DNA of 64,000 nt from Pseudomonadota bacterium (GCA_027488375.1 JAIYBW010000004.1:248001-312000); one strand, 5' to 3'. Positions 33,179-42,915 are shown, numbered from the stretch's first letter. The notes: a model not told the origin generated them from the sequence alone. A program made the numbers and translations.

Positions 33179-35791
33179 TTATTGGGCCAGATATTTTGAG
33201 ACAACCTCAAAAGTATCTCTTGATGGAGAACTCTCCATTATCTTTTTTAAGTTTTTCTGCATCAGTGTTTTTCTATTTTGATCAAGACGATTGATCATAG
33301 AAAAGCTCACCGCCGCCCTCGAGGCAACTTGTGGGTTAAACTTATCAATGTCAATAATAGTATTGGCCATAAATTCATAACCGCTACCATCTTCTTGATG
33401 AAAGGCCACGAGATTATTGCGCGCAAATTGCACATAGAGCGCTCGCAAGTAATTTGGCACTTGATTAAGAAATAAAGAATCTTCTGAGAGCTTTTTAATT
33501 ATTCCGAGAGCTTCTCCTGCAGGGGAATAAGAAGCAAGGGCTCCAAACCATTTCAACATAACAAGAGAGTCATGTCCCCATTTTTTATAAAATTTCTGGA
33601 TCGCTTCGTGATCAAGAGCAACTCCGTTTTTTATATACTGAACAAGACCAGAAATCTCTTCCGTCATATTTGTGGCATTCCTATAGTGAAGGTCCAATTG
33701 AGCTAACCCCTCTTGAGAGTCTGATGCAACTAAATAACTTAATATTTGGTTTTTTAGGGCCCGGGCGCCATAAGCTGATGGAGTGAGTTCAAACTTTTGA
33801 TTTTGTGAAAGACTTTTGTGCTGGGAAAGAAACCAATCTTGAAAAGAAACTCCCATCATTTTTTTCAAATGATGACAGGCCTCATGAATAAGATCAAATG
33901 AGGGCTGCATGATTTCTTGAGCAATCGAATTCTCTGAAGGAAGCTCAAGGAGATAAGATTTAAAGGAGTCGTCGATTAACTTATCATTTAAAAGATCTTT
34001 GAGAGCGGATTTAAATTCAGTCGGCAACTCAGCTTGAAGATGAGTTTTATCCTTTAACTGATTTAAATAAAGGTGAATTAAATGCTCATAGACTTTTTGA
34101 GTCGCTTCATAACGGCAATAAGGATCCGAGTCATATTTCATTAAAAAATAAAGCTCATCCATGCTTCGCTCATAATCAATATGAACAGGAGCAGAAAAAT
34201 TTCGATTTAATGAAAGGATCGGCTTTTTATCGACAGTAAACTCAAAAGTCTCAGTTAACCGCATTAACTCAACCTGCTGCTCTTGAATGAAACCGCCTTC
34301 AAAAATGAAGGCTAAATTTAAAGGCATCTGGAGGACATTGCCTTCAGGTATTTTTAAAGTCGTAGGAGGATAAATTTGATCAATTTGAATTTTTAATAAT
34401 CCATTATGATAGGAATCTCTAATTTTAAGAGTAGGTGTCCCAGGACGTGAGTACCAGTTTTTAAATTGAGTTAAATCTTTTCCAGACGCAAGCTCCATCG
34501 AATGGATGAAATCTTCAGTCGTGACTGCTTGCCCATCAAAGAGCTCAAAGTATTTATCCATACCTCGTCGAAAATTATCTTTCCCGATTAAGGTGGCAAT
34601 CATTCTAATAACTTCAGCACCCTTCTCATAAATCGTTCGAGTATAAAAATTATTAATTTCTATATAACTTGAGGGTCTTATAGGATGGGCCAATGGTCCT
34701 GCATCCTCAGAAAATTGTCCCTCTTTGAGAAGTCTTACATCTTCAAGTCTTTTCACGGCCCGAGAAAGCATATCTGAAGAAAATTCTTGGTCTCTATAGA
34801 CGGTCAAACCTTCTTTAAGTGTTAATTGAAACCAATCTCGACAAGTAATTCTATTCCCAGTCCAGTTGTGAAAATACTCATGACCGATAACTCCCTCAAT
34901 GTTTTGGAAATCATGATCAGTCGCACTCGCCTCATCGGCCAGAGTGTAAGTTGAATTAAAAATATTGAGCCCTTTATTCTCCATGGCCCCCATATTGAAA
35001 GCATCAACGGCAACAATCATGTAAATATCAAGATCATATTCAAGACCATAAGCCTCCTCATCCCATTTCATCGCTTTTTTTAAGGATCGCATGGCGTGAG
35101 GGGTCTTTTTTAAATTTCCTTTGTCCACATAGATTTCAAGTTGAACATTTCGACCTGTAACTGTTTTAAACTCATCCTTCGCGACATCAAAGTCACCGGC
35201 CACCATGGCAAATAAATAACTAGGTTTAGGAAATGGATCTTCCCATTCTACGAAGTGGCGCCCCTGAGGTAGCTCACCAGAGGAAATTCTATTTCCATTC
35301 GAGAGAAGAAAAGGGAATCTTTTTTGATCGGCCGACATGCGAGTTTTGAATTTCGCCATAACATCTGGTCGATCGATAAAGTAGGTAATTTTTCTAAACC
35401 CCTCTGGCTCACATTGAGTACAAAATTGATCCCCTGATTGGTAGAAACCTTCACAAGATTTATTCGTCGAAGGGTTAATCTCGTTCTCAATTTCAACTAA
35501 AAGCTTGTCCTCTTGAACATTCAAGATGACAAGCTTGTCATGAGAAAGTTGGTACTCATTATTTTTTAAGACGCGGCCATTGATTTGAATACTTTTAAGC
35601 TCAATTTGTTCACCATTGAGTTCTAAATGAACATTCTGGCCTAGCATTGGTTTAGCCTTGTGGATTAACATTTTACTTTTAACCACAGTTTTCTCATCAA
35701 ATATATCTACTGAAAGATCAATTGAATCAATAGTAAAAGCAGAAGGTTTATAATCTTTTAAAAAAATTGTTTTCGCTTGTTGATTTTGCAA
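33179..35791 (-). CDS. pepN: Aminopeptidase N (M1 family)
   Basis: The zinc metallopeptidase of about 870 residues has the exopeptidase motif MGAMENKGLN and the zinc site HEYFHNWTGNR with the downstream Glu in LKEGLTVYRDQEF. Its length matches E. coli-type PepN. The start is best placed at TTG 35791, because the upstream gene carries GGAGG six nucleotides before it. The ATG at 35806 lies upstream of that site and has none. It follows the DUF2797 gene directly. It trims N-terminal residues from peptides in the cytoplasm. Confidence 0.93.
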   Translation of the reverse strand: MQNQQAKTIFLKDYKPSAFTIDSIDLSVDIFDEKTVVKSKMLIHKAKPMLGQNVHLELNGEQIELKSIQINGRVLKNNEYQLSHDKLVILNVQEDKLLVEIENEINPSTNKSCEGFYQSGDQFCTQCEPEGFRKITYFIDRPDVMAKFKTRMSADQKRFPFLLSNGNRISSGELPQGRHFVEWEDPFPKPSYLFAMVAGDFDVAKDEFKTVTGRNVQLEIYVDKGNLKKTPHAMRSLKKAMKWDEEAYGLEYDLDIYMIVAVDAFNMGAMENKGLNIFNSTYTLADEASATDHDFQNIEGVIGHEYFHNWTGNRITCRDWFQLTLKEGLTVYRDQEFSSDMLSRAVKRLEDVRLLKEGQFSEDAGPLAHPIRPSSYIEINNFYTRTIYEKGAEVIRMIATLIGKDNFRRGMDKYFELFDGQAVTTEDFIHSMELASGKDLTQFKNWYSRPGTPTLKIRDSYHNGLLKIQIDQIYPPTTLKIPEGNVLQMPLNLAFIFEGGFIQEQQVELMRLTETFEFTVDKKPILSLNRNFSAPVHIDYERSMDELYFLMKYDSDPYCRYEATQKVYEHLIHLYLNQLKDKTHLQAELPTEFKSALKDLLNDKLIDDSFKSYLLELPSENSIAQEIMQPSFDLIHEACHHLKKMMGVSFQDWFLSQHKSLSQNQKFELTPSAYGARALKNQILSYLVASDSQEGLAQLDLHYRNATNMTEEISGLVQYIKNGVALDHEAIQKFYKKWGHDSLVMLKWFGALASYSPAGEALGIIKKLSEDSLFLNQVPNYLRALYVQFARNNLVAFHQEDGSGYEFMANTIIDIDKFNPQVASRAAVSFSMINRLDQNRKTLMQKNLKKIMESSPSRDTFEVVSKYLAQ

Positions 35792-35792
35792 A

Positions 35793-36590
35793 CTATACCT
35801 CCACATTCACTTCGTAACCAGTATGGGCACGCACATTAAAAACACCGGTATCAAAAATCAGGTATTGCCCTTTAATCCCCTCTAATTTGGCTTCAATTAT
35901 TTTATTTTTATCCAAAGAAAAGGAGCTAACTTTTTCAGGATAATTTACAACGGGATATGAAAAAGGAATTTCTTTTTCATCTAAAATTTTATGATCAAAT
36001 TTTTTGAGCTCTTCACCAACCAGCGAAAGGAGCTTATCTCTCCATGAATAAAGATCAATTTCAGATGCTGGCCCCTTGAGCATTTTACGCCAATCTGTTT
36101 TGTCAGAAATATGTTCTTTAAAAAGAACCTCGATCTGCCCAGAAGTTTTTCGATCCTGAACTTCAAGTATAGGAAGCGCTTGAGAAGCTCCTTGATCTAT
36201 CCAACGAGTCGGTATTTGAGTCTTTCTCGTAATACCAACTTTTAAACCAGAGGAGTTGGCCAGGTAAACGATGTGAGGTCTAAAACAATGGGACTGGGCC
36301 CATTCAGGTTCTCGACAGGTTCCCTTATCGAAATGGCAAGTCTCTGGCTTCATGATACAAAGATCACAAGAGGCCAGCTTGATTGAACAGGGAAAACAAT
36401 GGCCTTGAGAATAAGACTTTTTGGTTATTTTCCCACAGTGCTCACAAATGATTCTTCCCGTAAATTCGATTTTGAGCTTGCTCCCAATTAAGGGATTGAG
36501 GTCAAAAGGCACCTCGCCTAGCACAAACTGATATTTAACCTGTAAGTCTTGGTAAGAAGACATTTTTGAGATGGAACCTAAATATTTCAT
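35793..36590 (-). CDS. DUF2797 zinc-binding protein
   Basis: The 265-residue protein has the DUF2797 layout. A Cys-rich zinc region (about 48-95) contains CEHCGK, CFPC and CDLC pairs. A GLKVGITRKTQIPTRWIDQGA segment resembles a GIY-YIG-like nuclease core. The function of the family is unknown. The start may be 36590 or the in-frame ATG at 36563. It ends one base before the proposed pepN TTG start; the stop region supplies the pepN ribosome binding site, so the two are coupled. Confidence 0.85.
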   Translation of the reverse strand: MKYLGSISKMSSYQDLQVKYQFVLGEVPFDLNPLIGSKLKIEFTGRIICEHCGKITKKSYSQGHCFPCSIKLASCDLCIMKPETCHFDKGTCREPEWAQSHCFRPHIVYLANSSGLKVGITRKTQIPTRWIDQGASQALPILEVQDRKTSGQIEVLFKEHISDKTDWRKMLKGPASEIDLYSWRDKLLSLVGEELKKFDHKILDEKEIPFSYPVVNYPEKVSSFSLDKNKIIEAKLEGIKGQYLIFDTGVFNVRAHTGYEVNVEV

Positions 36591-36709
36591 TCACAAATTA
36601 TGTCTGATTTTGATGCAGATGTCTTAGAAAAATCTGCCCCGATTGATTAAAGTCTAAACTGAACTAGACTGTTCTCTGGAATCAGATTGCTCAAGAAATG
36701 GAGATACTC

Positions 36710-37363
36710 ATGAACAAGATCATCATCAAATTTAAATTGATACTCTTCACTCTTTCACTCCTTTTTATCTCAAGTTGTGGTCAATCACCAAAGTTGCCTG
36801 AAATTCCTGGAGTTAAAGGACCCCTATTCAATCTTATGGATGGAAAAGTCATGGTAACGGTCAAGCTACTGAGAGCAAATCTTAATGTTGGAGCAAAAGT
36901 TCCCATACCAAAAACTAAAGAATCATTTTTTGAGGTTTCACCAAATATTGAAGATGGAGGCACATTAGTTGTTTTCTATCTCGACGTTGAAGATTTAAAA
37001 AATATGAATATTGGAATCGGAGATGGCAACACACTTCCTGATGGTCGCCCTATTCCAGGTATTCCTGGTGGGGTCTTAAATGGCTCACTGAGAGCAGATA
37101 CTGAGCTTCTTGATATGTCTTTTTACTTTCACAAAAGCCTATTTGGCTTTTTTATTCCACTTGGCTGGGACACTAATGGCTTAGGTGGGTACTGGAATGT
37201 CGTTATTAATAATAAAAACGTTGGACTTCTTGGGGCCGTATCATCGGATACCAATGGTCATGGGGCCGGGATTATTCTCTTCCTTAGACTCGATCAACTT
37301 AAGGATCCACAGTTTATGAGGGCCGTAGAACTCTCCCGCAGAAATCCCAGTCTTATCTTTTAA
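36710..37363 (+). CDS. Putative lipoprotein of unknown function
   Basis: The 217-residue protein has a lipoprotein signal with lipobox Phe-Ile-Ser-Ser-Cys. The mature domain is rich in Gly, Pro and hydrophobic strands and includes a repeated Pro-Gly-Ile-Pro-Gly-like loop (PIPGIPGG) near residue 125. No family was recognised. The start at 36710 is favoured over 36698 because the signal peptide then begins with Met-Asn-Lys. A strong terminator follows. Confidence 0.75.
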   Translation: MNKIIIKFKLILFTLSLLFISSCGQSPKLPEIPGVKGPLFNLMDGKVMVTVKLLRANLNVGAKVPIPKTKESFFEVSPNIEDGGTLVVFYLDVEDLKNMNIGIGDGNTLPDGRPIPGIPGGVLNGSLRADTELLDMSFYFHKSLFGFFIPLGWDTNGLGGYWNVVINNKNVGLLGAVSSDTNGHGAGIILFLRLDQLKDPQFMRAVELSRRNPSLIF

Positions 37364-37374
37364 TCAATAACTTA

Positions 37375-37399
37375 GGGGTCCGTTGGACCCCTTTTTTTT
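37375..37399 (+). terminator. Rho-independent terminator
   Basis: The stem GGGGTCC/GGACCCC (37375-37381 with 37385-37391) has a 3-nt loop and a run of eight to nine T after the lipoprotein gene. Confidence 0.93.
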
Positions 37400-37474
37400 G
37401 TCCCATACTATAAAATTTTCCCAAACTCAGCCTTTTTGAGCCGCGTCGCATAATTAGCTGTCATAATACCGTTT

Positions 37475-38647
37475 ATGAAAAAGAATACCCTCATTCTTGT
37501 ATGCTCTTTGTGTTTAATCATGAATGTTTCATCCTGTGGTAAAAAGGCCAGTGAGAACAGGCCTCCACTTGAAAATACAAATTCCGGCGTTGAAACTGGA
37601 ACAATTGAAGAAACTCATCAAGAAATTCAAGCTGCTATTATTGCTAATGACCTTGCCACCTTTAAGCAACTCCTCGATCTGAAAACTTTAGTTGATCTCA
37701 ATATTATATTAGAAGATGGAGAAACTCTTCTTACAACGGCCGTTACCTATCAGCGTTTTGAAATGACTGAAATTCTTATTGAGAATGGTGGGTGTGTTTA
37801 TAAGGCCAATAGAAAAAAAGAATCACCACTCATGGTTGCAGCCAAAATTGGGAATGAGGAATTAGTTCGTCTCCTTATTTCTTTGGGGTCAAAAACAGAC
37901 TATAAAGATATCAATGGGAACACGGCCCTTCATCTGGCCATCTTAGGAAAATTTGAAACTATTGCCCTTTATCTCATCAATTCAAATACCAATATTGATA
38001 TAACCAATAATGAGAATCAGACGGCCTTGAAGCTAGCTGAGAAAATGGATCTCAAAAAAGTCATAGATCTATTGAGAAGTCTTACGCAAACAAACGTAGG
38101 ACTCCCAGATAAAATGATGGTGAGAAATCTTGTGACTCTCGGTGATGTGGAAAGTCTTAATACACTTTTCACAAAGTACCCAAGCATCGTCCATGAATAT
38201 AAAGATTTAAATTTTTTCGTTCTTATCATGCGCTCTCACCCCCACGACAAGGCCCTTATCATGACTCAACTCCTCTTAAGTTATGGAGCTGATGCTAATG
38301 GTTTAGCTGAAAGTGAGGCAACTCCATTGATTGAAGCCGTCAGAAAAAAATATGAAAATTTTATGAAACTGTTTCTTGAAGAGGGTGTGAATCCAAATTT
38401 ACAAGATAAAAATGGTAAAACAGCTCTGATATGGGCCATTGAGCAAAATTCAGCTCCGATGGTAAAAACCCTCATCGAAAAAAATGCGAGCAAAAAATAT
38501 TCATATTACATAAATGGCCAGAAGAAAAAAATGAGTGCTTGCGACACTGCTAGAGAGATCAGAAAAACACTCACCACTTCTGAAGCCAAAAAAGAAATTG
38601 AAACAATTATGGACACATTAGGTTGTGGGCTGCGCTGGCTTTTCTAA
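37475..38647 (+). CDS. Ankyrin-repeat lipoprotein
   Basis: The 390-residue protein has a lipoprotein signal with lipobox Val-Ser-Ser-Cys. Two blocks of ankyrin repeats follow: about 85-200 (for example DGETLLTTAVTYQRFEMTEIL and NGNTALHLAI) and about 285-360 (NGKTALIWAIEQN). A short linker between the blocks contains less regular repeats. It probably displays the repeats in the periplasm or at the outer membrane as a binding scaffold. The last 30 bp overlap the convergent AmpG-like gene. Confidence 0.88.
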   Translation: MKKNTLILVCSLCLIMNVSSCGKKASENRPPLENTNSGVETGTIEETHQEIQAAIIANDLATFKQLLDLKTLVDLNIILEDGETLLTTAVTYQRFEMTEILIENGGCVYKANRKKESPLMVAAKIGNEELVRLLISLGSKTDYKDINGNTALHLAILGKFETIALYLINSNTNIDITNNENQTALKLAEKMDLKKVIDLLRSLTQTNVGLPDKMMVRNLVTLGDVESLNTLFTKYPSIVHEYKDLNFFVLIMRSHPHDKALIMTQLLLSYGADANGLAESEATPLIEAVRKKYENFMKLFLEEGVNPNLQDKNGKTALIWAIEQNSAPMVKTLIEKNASKKYSYYINGQKKKMSACDTAREIRKTLTTSEAKKEIETIMDTLGCGLRWLF

Positions 38648-39841
38648 GCGAAAAACTGGCGCCAGAAGCAACAATCCCGGTACGGCCATAAAGGTACAAA
38701 CAATAAAAAAAGATTCCCAGCCGAGAACTTCCGCCATTTTTCCAGTCGGAGAAGAGAGTATCACTCGAGGTATCGCCATCAAAGAGCTTAAGAGGGCATA
38801 CTGAGTTGCTGTAAATTGTTTATTCGTTAATGAAGCCATATAAGCAGCGTAGGCACTGCCCCCCATTCCGGCCGCAAGATTTTCAAAACCAATGATTAAG
38901 GCCAGAGAGGAAAAATGAACTGGCATTGAGGGTAAAATCGAAAATCCCAAAGTCGATACGGCCTGGAAAATACCAAATATGATAAGTGAGGTTTTCATCT
39001 TCATTCTGAGCATGAAGACTCCACCAACTAAAGCACCTAAAAGAGTCGCGGCCATACCAAAAGATTTTGCGACAGTGGCGATATCTGTTTTGGTATATCC
39101 TGACTGGAGGATAAAAGGTGTCGTCATGTTTGAGGCCATATTATCCCCTACTTTGTAGAGCATAATAAACGTGAGAATAATAAAGGCTCCTCGTCGATTA
39201 AAAAAATCTTTGAGAGGCTCAACAACGGCTTCACGTAAAGAGACCGGAGCCTTAATCAAATCATGCTCTCGGGGAGCAACAATAGTAAAAATCAGGGCGG
39301 GGATCATACAAAGGGCCATGACCTGATAAACGCTCTGCCAGCTCATTTGATCGGCGAGATAAAGAGCAAGCGCTCCTGATACAAGCATCGCTAATCGGTA
39401 ACCATTCACATACAAAGATGAGGCAAGACCTAGTTCCTCCTCCTGCACAATCTCTCTTCGATAAGCATCAATCACAATGTCCTGAGAGGCCGAAAAAAAA
39501 GCAATCAGGAAAGCACAACTGGCGATGTTGGCCAGCTCAGTTTTAGGGTCAAAAAGAGCTAAGACAAGAATCGATTGAATGAGTAGAAGCTGAGTGATTA
39601 ACATCCAGCCACGTCTTCTTCCAAGAAATGGAAATGTATAGCGGTCTAAGAGTGGCGCCCACAAAAATTTGAATGTGTAGGGTGCACTGATAAGAGAAAC
39701 CATACCAATCGCCGTTAAGCTCACTCCCTCATTGGTCATCCAGGCCTGGAGCGTTGAGGCTGTTAAAAGTAAGGGAAGGCCTGAACAATAACCAAGAAGG
39801 AGCATCACAAGCATTCGATAGGAAAAAATCTTACTTAACAT
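38618..39841 (-). CDS. ampG: AmpG-like MFS permease
   Basis: The 407-residue inner-membrane protein has about 12 helices. AmpG-family features are YCSGLPLLLTASTLQAWM near the N-terminus and FLWAPLLDRYTFPFLGRRRGWM in the first loop. AmpG imports anhydromuropeptides for cell-wall recycling. The length is somewhat short compared with E. coli AmpG but normal for the wider family. It lies 12 bp downstream of the DNA methyltransferase gene on the same strand. Confidence 0.85.
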   Translation of the reverse strand: MLSKIFSYRMLVMLLLGYCSGLPLLLTASTLQAWMTNEGVSLTAIGMVSLISAPYTFKFLWAPLLDRYTFPFLGRRRGWMLITQLLLIQSILVLALFDPKTELANIASCAFLIAFFSASQDIVIDAYRREIVQEEELGLASSLYVNGYRLAMLVSGALALYLADQMSWQSVYQVMALCMIPALIFTIVAPREHDLIKAPVSLREAVVEPLKDFFNRRGAFIILTFIMLYKVGDNMASNMTTPFILQSGYTKTDIATVAKSFGMAATLLGALVGGVFMLRMKMKTSLIIFGIFQAVSTLGFSILPSMPVHFSSLALIIGFENLAAGMGGSAYAAYMASLTNKQFTATQYALLSSLMAIPRVILSSPTGKMAEVLGWESFFIVCTFMAVPGLLLLAPVFRLEKPAQPTT

Positions 39842-39853
39842 AAAATCCTAAAA

Positions 39854-40981
39854 TTAAAGGTATGTTGACTCTTGGTAGTGAAAAGCATTTTTTGTTAATG
39901 AAGAATTTGGGGTCTTCTTTGTTTTAATGAGCTTATTAAATTTAATGTCCTTGATGGATTCACCTAGGGCCCGCGCCAATAAAGGAGGAACAGCGTTACC
40001 GATTTGTCGGAAAATTGCCGTCTGAGATCCGTAAAACTTAAAATCATTAGGAAAACTTTGGCAAGCAGCAGCCTCTCGAGGAGTTAAATACCGAGGCTCA
40101 ACTGGATGGTAGTAACTTGTTCTGGCCGTGAGGATTGTCGGAGCAGGTGCCGCAAGAGGTAGACGCTGCAAACGAGTTTGCCTAAAGCGACTTTCACGCA
40201 ATTTTTTCCAATCCACTCCATACCAAAGTTTTTTTGGAAGGAATTTTTTTTCATCTGCCTCGTACCTTATCCCTTTTCCAGCAGGAATAAATTTAAGGCG
40301 CATACGATCTTCAGTCTTCTTAACTTCAGCTTGTTTCACATCATGATTATAAATTTTTCCATCTTGGGCCCGTAAATTTTTGAAGGCTTCTTTTACCGTC
40401 ACTGTTTTTTTCTGAGACCTTTCACCGTGAGTCGCTTCAGGGAATAAACACTCACCGCCTTTAACCCCCATAATAATGGTCCGTCTTCTCTTTTCTGGAA
40501 CCCCGAACTCCTCAGCAGATAGAATCCTGGCATCCATGTTGTAACCAAGTTTTTCAAAATAATTAAAAATCTTTTTCAGAATATCTTGATTTTTTCTGGC
40601 CACAAGACCTGTGACGTTTTCAAAAAGGATCACTTTAGGCTGAGTTATTTTCACAATGCGAACAAACTCTCGAAAGAGTTGATTGCGCTCGTCTTCTACC
40701 TCACCTCTTCCAACAGTTGAGAACCCTTGGCAAGGCGGCCCACCCACGACCATATCGACTTTCTTTCCTTTTAAAAGTTCTTTCAATTTTTTTTCTTTTA
40801 AAAGTTTAATGTCACCCAAATAAACTTCAGCTTCATGGTGATTTTGAGCAAAACTTTGGATAGCTTCCTTATTCGCATCAACACCCAAAAGACAGTGATG
40901 TCCGGCCATCTCGAGACCACAGGAAAGACCTCCGCAACCACTAAAAAGATCAATAAATGTCAGTGAACTCTTCTTTTTCAT
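39854..40981 (-). CDS. DNA (cytosine-5)-methyltransferase
   Basis: The 375-residue enzyme shows the ordered C5-methyltransferase motifs: I (DLFSGCGGLS), IV with catalytic Cys84 (GGPPCQGFS), VI (ENVTGL, 121-126), VIII (near QTRLQRLPL) and X (IGNAVPPLLA). The target-recognition region lies between VIII and IX. No restriction endonuclease gene lies next to it, so it looks like an orphan or regulatory methylase. The recognition sequence cannot be read from the gene. It is co-oriented with the AmpG-like gene. Confidence 0.94.
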   Translation of the reverse strand: MKKKSSLTFIDLFSGCGGLSCGLEMAGHHCLLGVDANKEAIQSFAQNHHEAEVYLGDIKLLKEKKLKELLKGKKVDMVVGGPPCQGFSTVGRGEVEDERNQLFREFVRIVKITQPKVILFENVTGLVARKNQDILKKIFNYFEKLGYNMDARILSAEEFGVPEKRRRTIIMGVKGGECLFPEATHGERSQKKTVTVKEAFKNLRAQDGKIYNHDVKQAEVKKTEDRMRLKFIPAGKGIRYEADEKKFLPKKLWYGVDWKKLRESRFRQTRLQRLPLAAPAPTILTARTSYYHPVEPRYLTPREAAACQSFPNDFKFYGSQTAIFRQIGNAVPPLLARALGESIKDIKFNKLIKTKKTPNSSLTKNAFHYQESTYL

Positions 40982-41213
40982 GCTAACTCTTAGAAAAAAT
41001 TAAAATTTACTCAATGAATAAAGTGTAATTTTTCTCTTGAACAACGTCTATAGATTTTGCAAACAAAAGATAGCTTCACCATGCAAAAGTTTGGCATACA
41101 GAACACTATAAAATGTCTTAATTTCCCTCTCAAAAAAATAAAAAAAATGTCATACAATAATAAGAAATTGACGATAGGTCTCAGTACAAAAATCAACAAC
41201 AAAAGGTTTATCT

Positions 41214-41570
41214 ATGAAAAGACGTGATTTTCTAAAGAGTACAGTGCTTTTTGCAGCAGTTTCTACAGTCATGGGGAAAGCTTCAGGCATTTTCAGCAAC
41301 GCTCTTGCAGCTGGTGCTGTTTTCGTAGCTGAAGGAAAGCTTGGTTATAAGAAAGTTTCTCCACAAGCTAAAAATGGCAAAGTTTGTTCTACTTGTAAGC
41401 ACTACAAAGCTAATAAAGAGGCTTCTGCCGCTGCTGGGAAAGATGCTGCTGGAAATCCAATCGCAGCTGGTGAATGTTCTCTTGTAGCTGTAAAATCTGC
41501 TATGAAAGCTGCTTCAAATCCATACGTGCTAGATGGAGCTTACTGTAATATGTGGGCAAAAAAGGCTTAA
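41214..41570 (+). CDS. Tat-exported high-potential iron-sulfur protein (HiPIP)
   Basis: The 118-residue protein starts with a Tat-type signal (KRRDFLKS, Arg3-Arg4). The mature part has four cysteines, Cys58-x2-Cys61, Cys88 and Cys111, and a late Gly-Ala-Tyr-Cys-Asn-Met-Trp, matching the HiPIP [4Fe-4S] pattern. It is probably a small periplasmic electron carrier. The start follows AAAGG. The gene is monocistronic with a strong terminator. Its partner oxidase or cytochrome is not in the window. Confidence 0.88.
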   Translation: MKRRDFLKSTVLFAAVSTVMGKASGIFSNALAAGAVFVAEGKLGYKKVSPQAKNGKVCSTCKHYKANKEASAAAGKDAAGNPIAAGECSLVAVKSAMKAASNPYVLDGAYCNMWAKKA

Positions 41571-41597
41571 TTTTAAATCAAATTAAAAATCAGCTTC

Positions 41598-41627
41598 AAG
41601 GCCCTCCTTCTGGAGGGCCTTTCTTTT
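41598..41627 (+). terminator. Rho-independent terminator after the HiPIP gene
   Basis: A perfect 10-bp stem (41598-41607 with 41612-41621) has a 4-nt loop and is followed by a T-rich run. Confidence 0.93.
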
Positions 41628-41750
41628 TTACAGGGTTCAACCTATCTTAATTACCCACCTTCTTTTGTCAGAATATTTTAGTTTCATTTAATCCCAAATT
41701 CTGGAATAACTGCCGGCAAAGTTTGAACCACCCCTTCAGGAGTTATGGTG

Positions 41751-42689
41751 ATGAAGCAATCTGCGCTTATTCTTTCGGCCCTTATGACAGTTCCGGCCCT
41801 TGCTGGAGTAGATGTTATTTATGGGACTGATGACCGGAAGGATGTCTTTGAAACAACATCTTCACTCCACCTTCAACTTGCGAAATCAACAGCTGGGATG
41901 ATTAAAAAATCCATGTTTGTTAAAGGCGCTAAGGCCATGAGTTTTGACCTTAAAGAGGTTCAAAGTCTAGAAAGATTGGCGAATGTATGTTCAAGCGAAA
42001 AATTTTCTCAACAACCACTGGTCGCTACGTGCTCTGGGTTTCTTGTCGGTCCAGATACTCTCATTACGGCCGGTCACTGCTATAACACTTTTGATTTACC
42101 GGAAAATGTTTGTAAAGATTTTGCTTGGGTTTTTGATTTTAACATGAAATCAGCAAATCATAATCCAACTAAAAATATCTCCATTAATAACATCTACAAC
42201 TGTAAGCAAGTTGTCGCAGTTCAAAGAGATGCTCTCTATGACTTCGCAGTTATTAAACTCGATAGAAAAGTTGTGGGCAGAGCACCATTAAAATATAGAA
42301 CCACTGGCAAAATCACTGAAAATGATCCTATGGTTGTGATTGGTCACCCTACAGGTCTTCCACTAAAGATTGCTGATAATGGTAAAGTCACTAAGAATAC
42401 CGAGTTCACCAGATTTTCAACAACACTAGATACTTTCCACGGGAACTCGGGCTCTGCTGTTTTTAATGCGAAAACTGGACAGGTTGAAGGTATCTTAATC
42501 ATGGGTAAGAATGATTATCTTCCAAGTAACCCATCTAATCCTAAAAGCTGTAAGGTGAATAATATTTGTGATAATTCGGCTAAGAACTGCAAAGCGGGAA
42601 CAGAGTCCGGGCCAATTCAATATGGCGAAGTCGTTCTAAGAATTGAAAGAATTAGTTCATTTATTTCAAATTCTCTTTCATTAAAATAG
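41751..42689 (+). CDS. Exported trypsin-like serine protease
   Basis: The 312-residue protein has a signal peptide (1-18) and an S1 protease domain with triad His109 (TAGHC), Asp164 (YDFAVIKLD) and Ser233 (GNSGS). It is a clear paralogue of the ankyrin-containing protease at 15288: both share the VIYGxDxR opening, the GHC-to-FDF spacing and the GRAPLK strand. It lacks the ankyrin block. The start at 41751 is chosen because AGGAG sits eight nucleotides upstream, while the ATG at 41745 would be only two away. Confidence 0.92.
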   Translation: MKQSALILSALMTVPALAGVDVIYGTDDRKDVFETTSSLHLQLAKSTAGMIKKSMFVKGAKAMSFDLKEVQSLERLANVCSSEKFSQQPLVATCSGFLVGPDTLITAGHCYNTFDLPENVCKDFAWVFDFNMKSANHNPTKNISINNIYNCKQVVAVQRDALYDFAVIKLDRKVVGRAPLKYRTTGKITENDPMVVIGHPTGLPLKIADNGKVTKNTEFTRFSTTLDTFHGNSGSAVFNAKTGQVEGILIMGKNDYLPSNPSNPKSCKVNNICDNSAKNCKAGTESGPIQYGEVVLRIERISSFISNSLSLK

Positions 42690-42901
42690 AAACTTTCTCA
42701 ATTGAGAGCTCAACCAAAAGATCCTTTTGGCGAGAGCTCTCACCTCTGATTAAAAAGACTTTCGATTTAGAAATATTTAAAACCGAAGAAAAATACTCTT
42801 GTAATGCCTGATTGGCCTCACCATCTCGTGGTTGAGGCACCTGGTTGGATATACAGTAAAAGCACTGTGCCATTTTGATGATTTTTTAACCATGTTTCCA
42901 T
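42661..42901 (-). pseudogene. Frameshifted, internally deleted DUF167 (YggU-like) gene
   Basis: From ATG 42901 the frame reads Met-Glu-Thr-Trp-Leu-Lys-Asn-His and then GTVLLLYIQPGAS, a typical DUF167 N-terminus, but it stops soon after. In the next frame the sequence continues PRDGEANQALQEYF and VFLIRGESSRQKDLLVE, the typical C-terminal half. About 20 residues that normally lie between these parts are missing, and the two halves are out of frame. The open frame beginning at 42873 is therefore only the second half with a false start. The 3' end overlaps the convergent protease gene by 29 bp. Confidence 0.7.
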
Positions 42902-42915
42902 TCTTCGATGGTAAC

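Noticed and set aside
41011..41202. 63-codon hydrophobic frame on the minus strand before the HiPIP gene
   Set aside because: It lies in an AT-rich promoter region, has no clear ribosome binding site and no family likeness.
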